A stretch of DNA of 7,627 bases from Nitrospirota bacterium (GTDB taxonomy: Bacteria; Nitrospirota; Thermodesulfovibrionia; Thermodesulfovibrionales; JdFR-88). Of this stretch, positions 5,924 through 7,627 are shown piece after piece; the first letter of the stretch is position 1; each line of letters opens with the position of its first letter. The DNA lies in contig JAKAGP010000074.1 in the NCBI GenBank assembly GCA_021825785.1, positions 1 to 7,627 on the forward strand, given 5' to 3'. Position numbers and translations under genes: made by a program. The notes beneath the pieces were generated by a model. The model worked only from the letters and a program-made list of their open reading frames with translations. It made no database searches and was not told the origin of the DNA.

Positions 5924-7627
5924 TTGAAAACCGGGAAAAACGGGCAACGCATCAGGGCAATTTCCACGAACTGGCGGCAAAAGGCTGACTCCCTTCACGC
6001 CAGTCTGATTGAAAACCTTACAGTGGCAGCCTTCGTGCTTAACTCAAATCATGAGGTCGTGGTCTGGAACAAGGCGTGCGAGGAGCTCACAGGGTTGAAG
6101 TCGGCCGATATGGTGGGAACAAGGGACCAATGGAAACCCTTCTATCAGGAAAAGCGCCCGACACTGGCCGATTTGATAATAGACGGAAACTATGAAGAAA
6201 TAGGCAGGCTGTATGCGGCGCACTCTCATTCCAGGCTGGCCAACAAGGGGCTTGAGTCCGAAGGGTGGTTTCGCATCCTTGGCGGAACTGAAAGGTACAT
6301 AATATTCAGCGCCGCCCCGGCCTATGATCCAGACGGGCAACTGGTTTTTGTGACGGAAACCCTTCAGGACATCACAGAACGGAAGCGGCTGGAAGAGGCG
6401 CTGAAGGAAAGCGAAAGCCGTTTAAGGATGATCATCGAGTCCGAGCCGCAGTGCGTAAAGCTGCTTGCCCCTGACGGCGCCCTGCTTGCGATGAACCCCT
6501 CGGGGCTGGCCATGATAGAAGCCGATTCATTCGAGCAGGTCAAAGGCAAATCGGTATTGGGCCTGATGCTGCCCGAATACCGGGACGCCTTTAAAAGGCT
6601 TGTGGGAAAGACCTTCAGAGGCGAACCTGCCTCCCTGGAATTCGAGATCATAGGGCTGAAGGGCACAAGCCGCCGGCTCTCGACACAATCGGTGCCTTTC
6701 CGGGACGCAAACGGAAAGATCACGGCGCTTTTGGGCATTACAACCGACATTACCCGGCAAAGAAAACTGGAAGAGCAGTTAAGGCAGGCGCAAAAAATGG
6801 AGGCCGTGGGCCAGCTGGCCGGAGGGATAGCGCATGATTTCAACAATATACTGTCCGCCATAATCGGCTATGCCGATCTGCTGGAGTCCAGGCTGCGGGA
6901 AAACGGCCCCCTGAAAAATTACGCGGACCAGATCCTTTCGGCCTCCCAGAGGGCGGTCAAACTGGTCAGTAGTCTCCTGGCATTCAGCCGGAAACAGACC
7001 ATAAGCCTTTGCCCTGTGGAGCTGAATGCGCTGATACGGGGGGTGGAAAAACTCCTCTTGAGGCTGATCCGGGAAGATATAGAGCTGGTGGTCAGGTGCT
7101 CCGGCGATGACCTTATCATCCTGGCGGACAGCGGCCAGATAGAACAGGTCCTGATGAACCTGGTGGCGAATGCCAAGGACGCCATGCCGGCCGGAGGATT
7201 CATTGTGGTCCAGACGGGGGCCGCCGATCTGAATGAGGAACTCATAGGAGGCGGCAGTTTCAGGACCGGCAGGTATGCCATGATCTCGGTGACGGACACG
7301 GGCACCGGGATGGAGGCCCAGACCACGAAAAGGATATTCGATCCGTTTTTCACGACAAAAGAGGTGGGCAAGGGGACAGGGCTGGGCCTCTCCGTAACCT
7401 ACGGGATAATAGAGCAGCATGGCGGCCGTATTGACGTTCAAAGCGAGCCCGGGATCGGAACGACCTTCAAGATATACCTGCCCCTCAGCAGTGTCCCTGC
7501 CAGGGAACAAAAAAAGGAGCGCCCGGATAACGGCAGTCTGCGCGGAGGGACTGAAACCATACTTCTGGCCGAAGATGACACTGCTTTAAGGGAACTCACA
7601 AGCGCCATCCTCCGCGAATACGGGTAT
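5924..7627 (+). CDS. PAS-PAS hybrid sensor histidine kinase, receiver domain cut by window edge
   Basis: The frame is open for 568 codons to the right edge. A first PAS domain covers about residues 25-152 (VVVWNKACEELTG, then GTRDQWKPFYQEKRPTLADL, a form often seen in anaerobic bacteria), and a second about 160-278 (MIIESEPQCVKLL to GITTDIT). The kinase core follows. The H-box GGIAHDFNN carries the phosphorylated His304. The ATPase domain shows the N-box NLVANAKDAM (N416 and D419 region), the G1 box DTGTGM (D458), FDPFFTTK and the G2 box GKGTGLGL (482-489). From about 544 a receiver domain begins (ETILLAEDD, acidic residues E550-D552), but its phosphoacceptor Asp lies beyond the window. No signal peptide or membrane segment is seen, so it senses in the cytoplasm. 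It would autophosphorylate His304 and pass phosphate to its own receiver. It is divergent from the cytochrome operon, so control of that operon is plausible but unproven. The start codon is probably TTG. Confidence 0.93.
   Translation, partial: MKTGKNGQRIRAISTNWRQKADSLHASLIENLTVAAFVLNSNHEVVVWNKACEELTGLKSADMVGTRDQWKPFYQEKRPTLADLIIDGNYEEIGRLYAAHSHSRLANKGLESEGWFRILGGTERYIIFSAAPAYDPDGQLVFVTETLQDITERKRLEEALKESESRLRMIIESEPQCVKLLAPDGALLAMNPSGLAMIEADSFEQVKGKSVLGLMLPEYRDAFKRLVGKTFRGEPASLEFEIIGLKGTSRRLSTQSVPFRDANGKITALLGITTDITRQRKLEEQLRQAQKMEAVGQLAGGIAHDFNNILSAIIGYADLLESRLRENGPLKNYADQILSASQRAVKLVSSLLAFSRKQTISLCPVELNALIRGVEKLLLRLIREDIELVVRCSGDDLIILADSGQIEQVLMNLVANAKDAMPAGGFIVVQTGAADLNEELIGGGSFRTGRYAMISVTDTGTGMEAQTTKRIFDPFFTTKEVGKGTGLGLSVTYGIIEQHGGRIDVQSEPGIGTTFKIYLPLSSVPAREQKKERPDNGSLRGGTETILLAEDDTALRELTSAILREYGY

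Noticed and set aside
6779..7510. A 243-codon open frame on the minus strand opposite the histidine kinase
   Set aside because: The plus strand carries all the kinase boxes in one frame; the antisense translation has no domain features.

Overview
The window looks like chromosomal DNA of an anaerobic, cytochrome-rich bacterium. Moderate GC content, frequent ATA (Ile) and AGG (Arg) codons, multiheme proteins of the doubled-CXXCH type and PAS/GAF sensor kinases resemble Nitrospirota or Desulfobacterota (Geobacter-like) genomes. This placement is inferred from style; no taxonomic marker is present. I see no tRNA, rRNA, CRISPR array, transposase or phage gene.

Layout: (1) 1-1169, minus strand: a PAS-GAF-PAS sensor protein whose C-terminal part lies off the left edge. 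(2) 1267-5526, minus strand: four genes for exported proteins, read right to left. They are a cytochrome with up to 15 c-type hemes (4165-5526), a small TPR protein (3389-4024), a thioredoxin-fold/TPR fusion whose CXXC active site is replaced by Ser-Glu-Asn-Ser (2250-3395), and an 8-heme cytochrome with an N-terminal Ig-like domain (1267-2253). The last three overlap by 7 and 4 bases and are almost certainly translationally coupled. A 140-base gap with repeats and hairpins separates them from the large cytochrome. (3) 5527-5923: an AT-rich divergent control region with one promoter candidate in each direction. (4) 5924-7627, plus strand: a PAS-PAS hybrid histidine kinase with HisKA and HATPase domains and the start of a receiver domain, cut by the right edge.

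How they may work together: the four-gene set has 23 potential heme attachment sites plus two TPR proteins, all with Sec-type signal peptides. This suggests a periplasmic or outer-surface electron-transfer assembly in which the TPR and redox-dead thioredoxin-fold proteins act as scaffolds or assembly factors. The two flanking sensor genes are candidates for redox or ligand control, but nothing in the sequence proves they regulate the cytochromes. The least ordinary element is the cysteine-less TlpA-like/TPR protein locked by overlapping reading frames to a TPR partner and an Ig-heme cytochrome.
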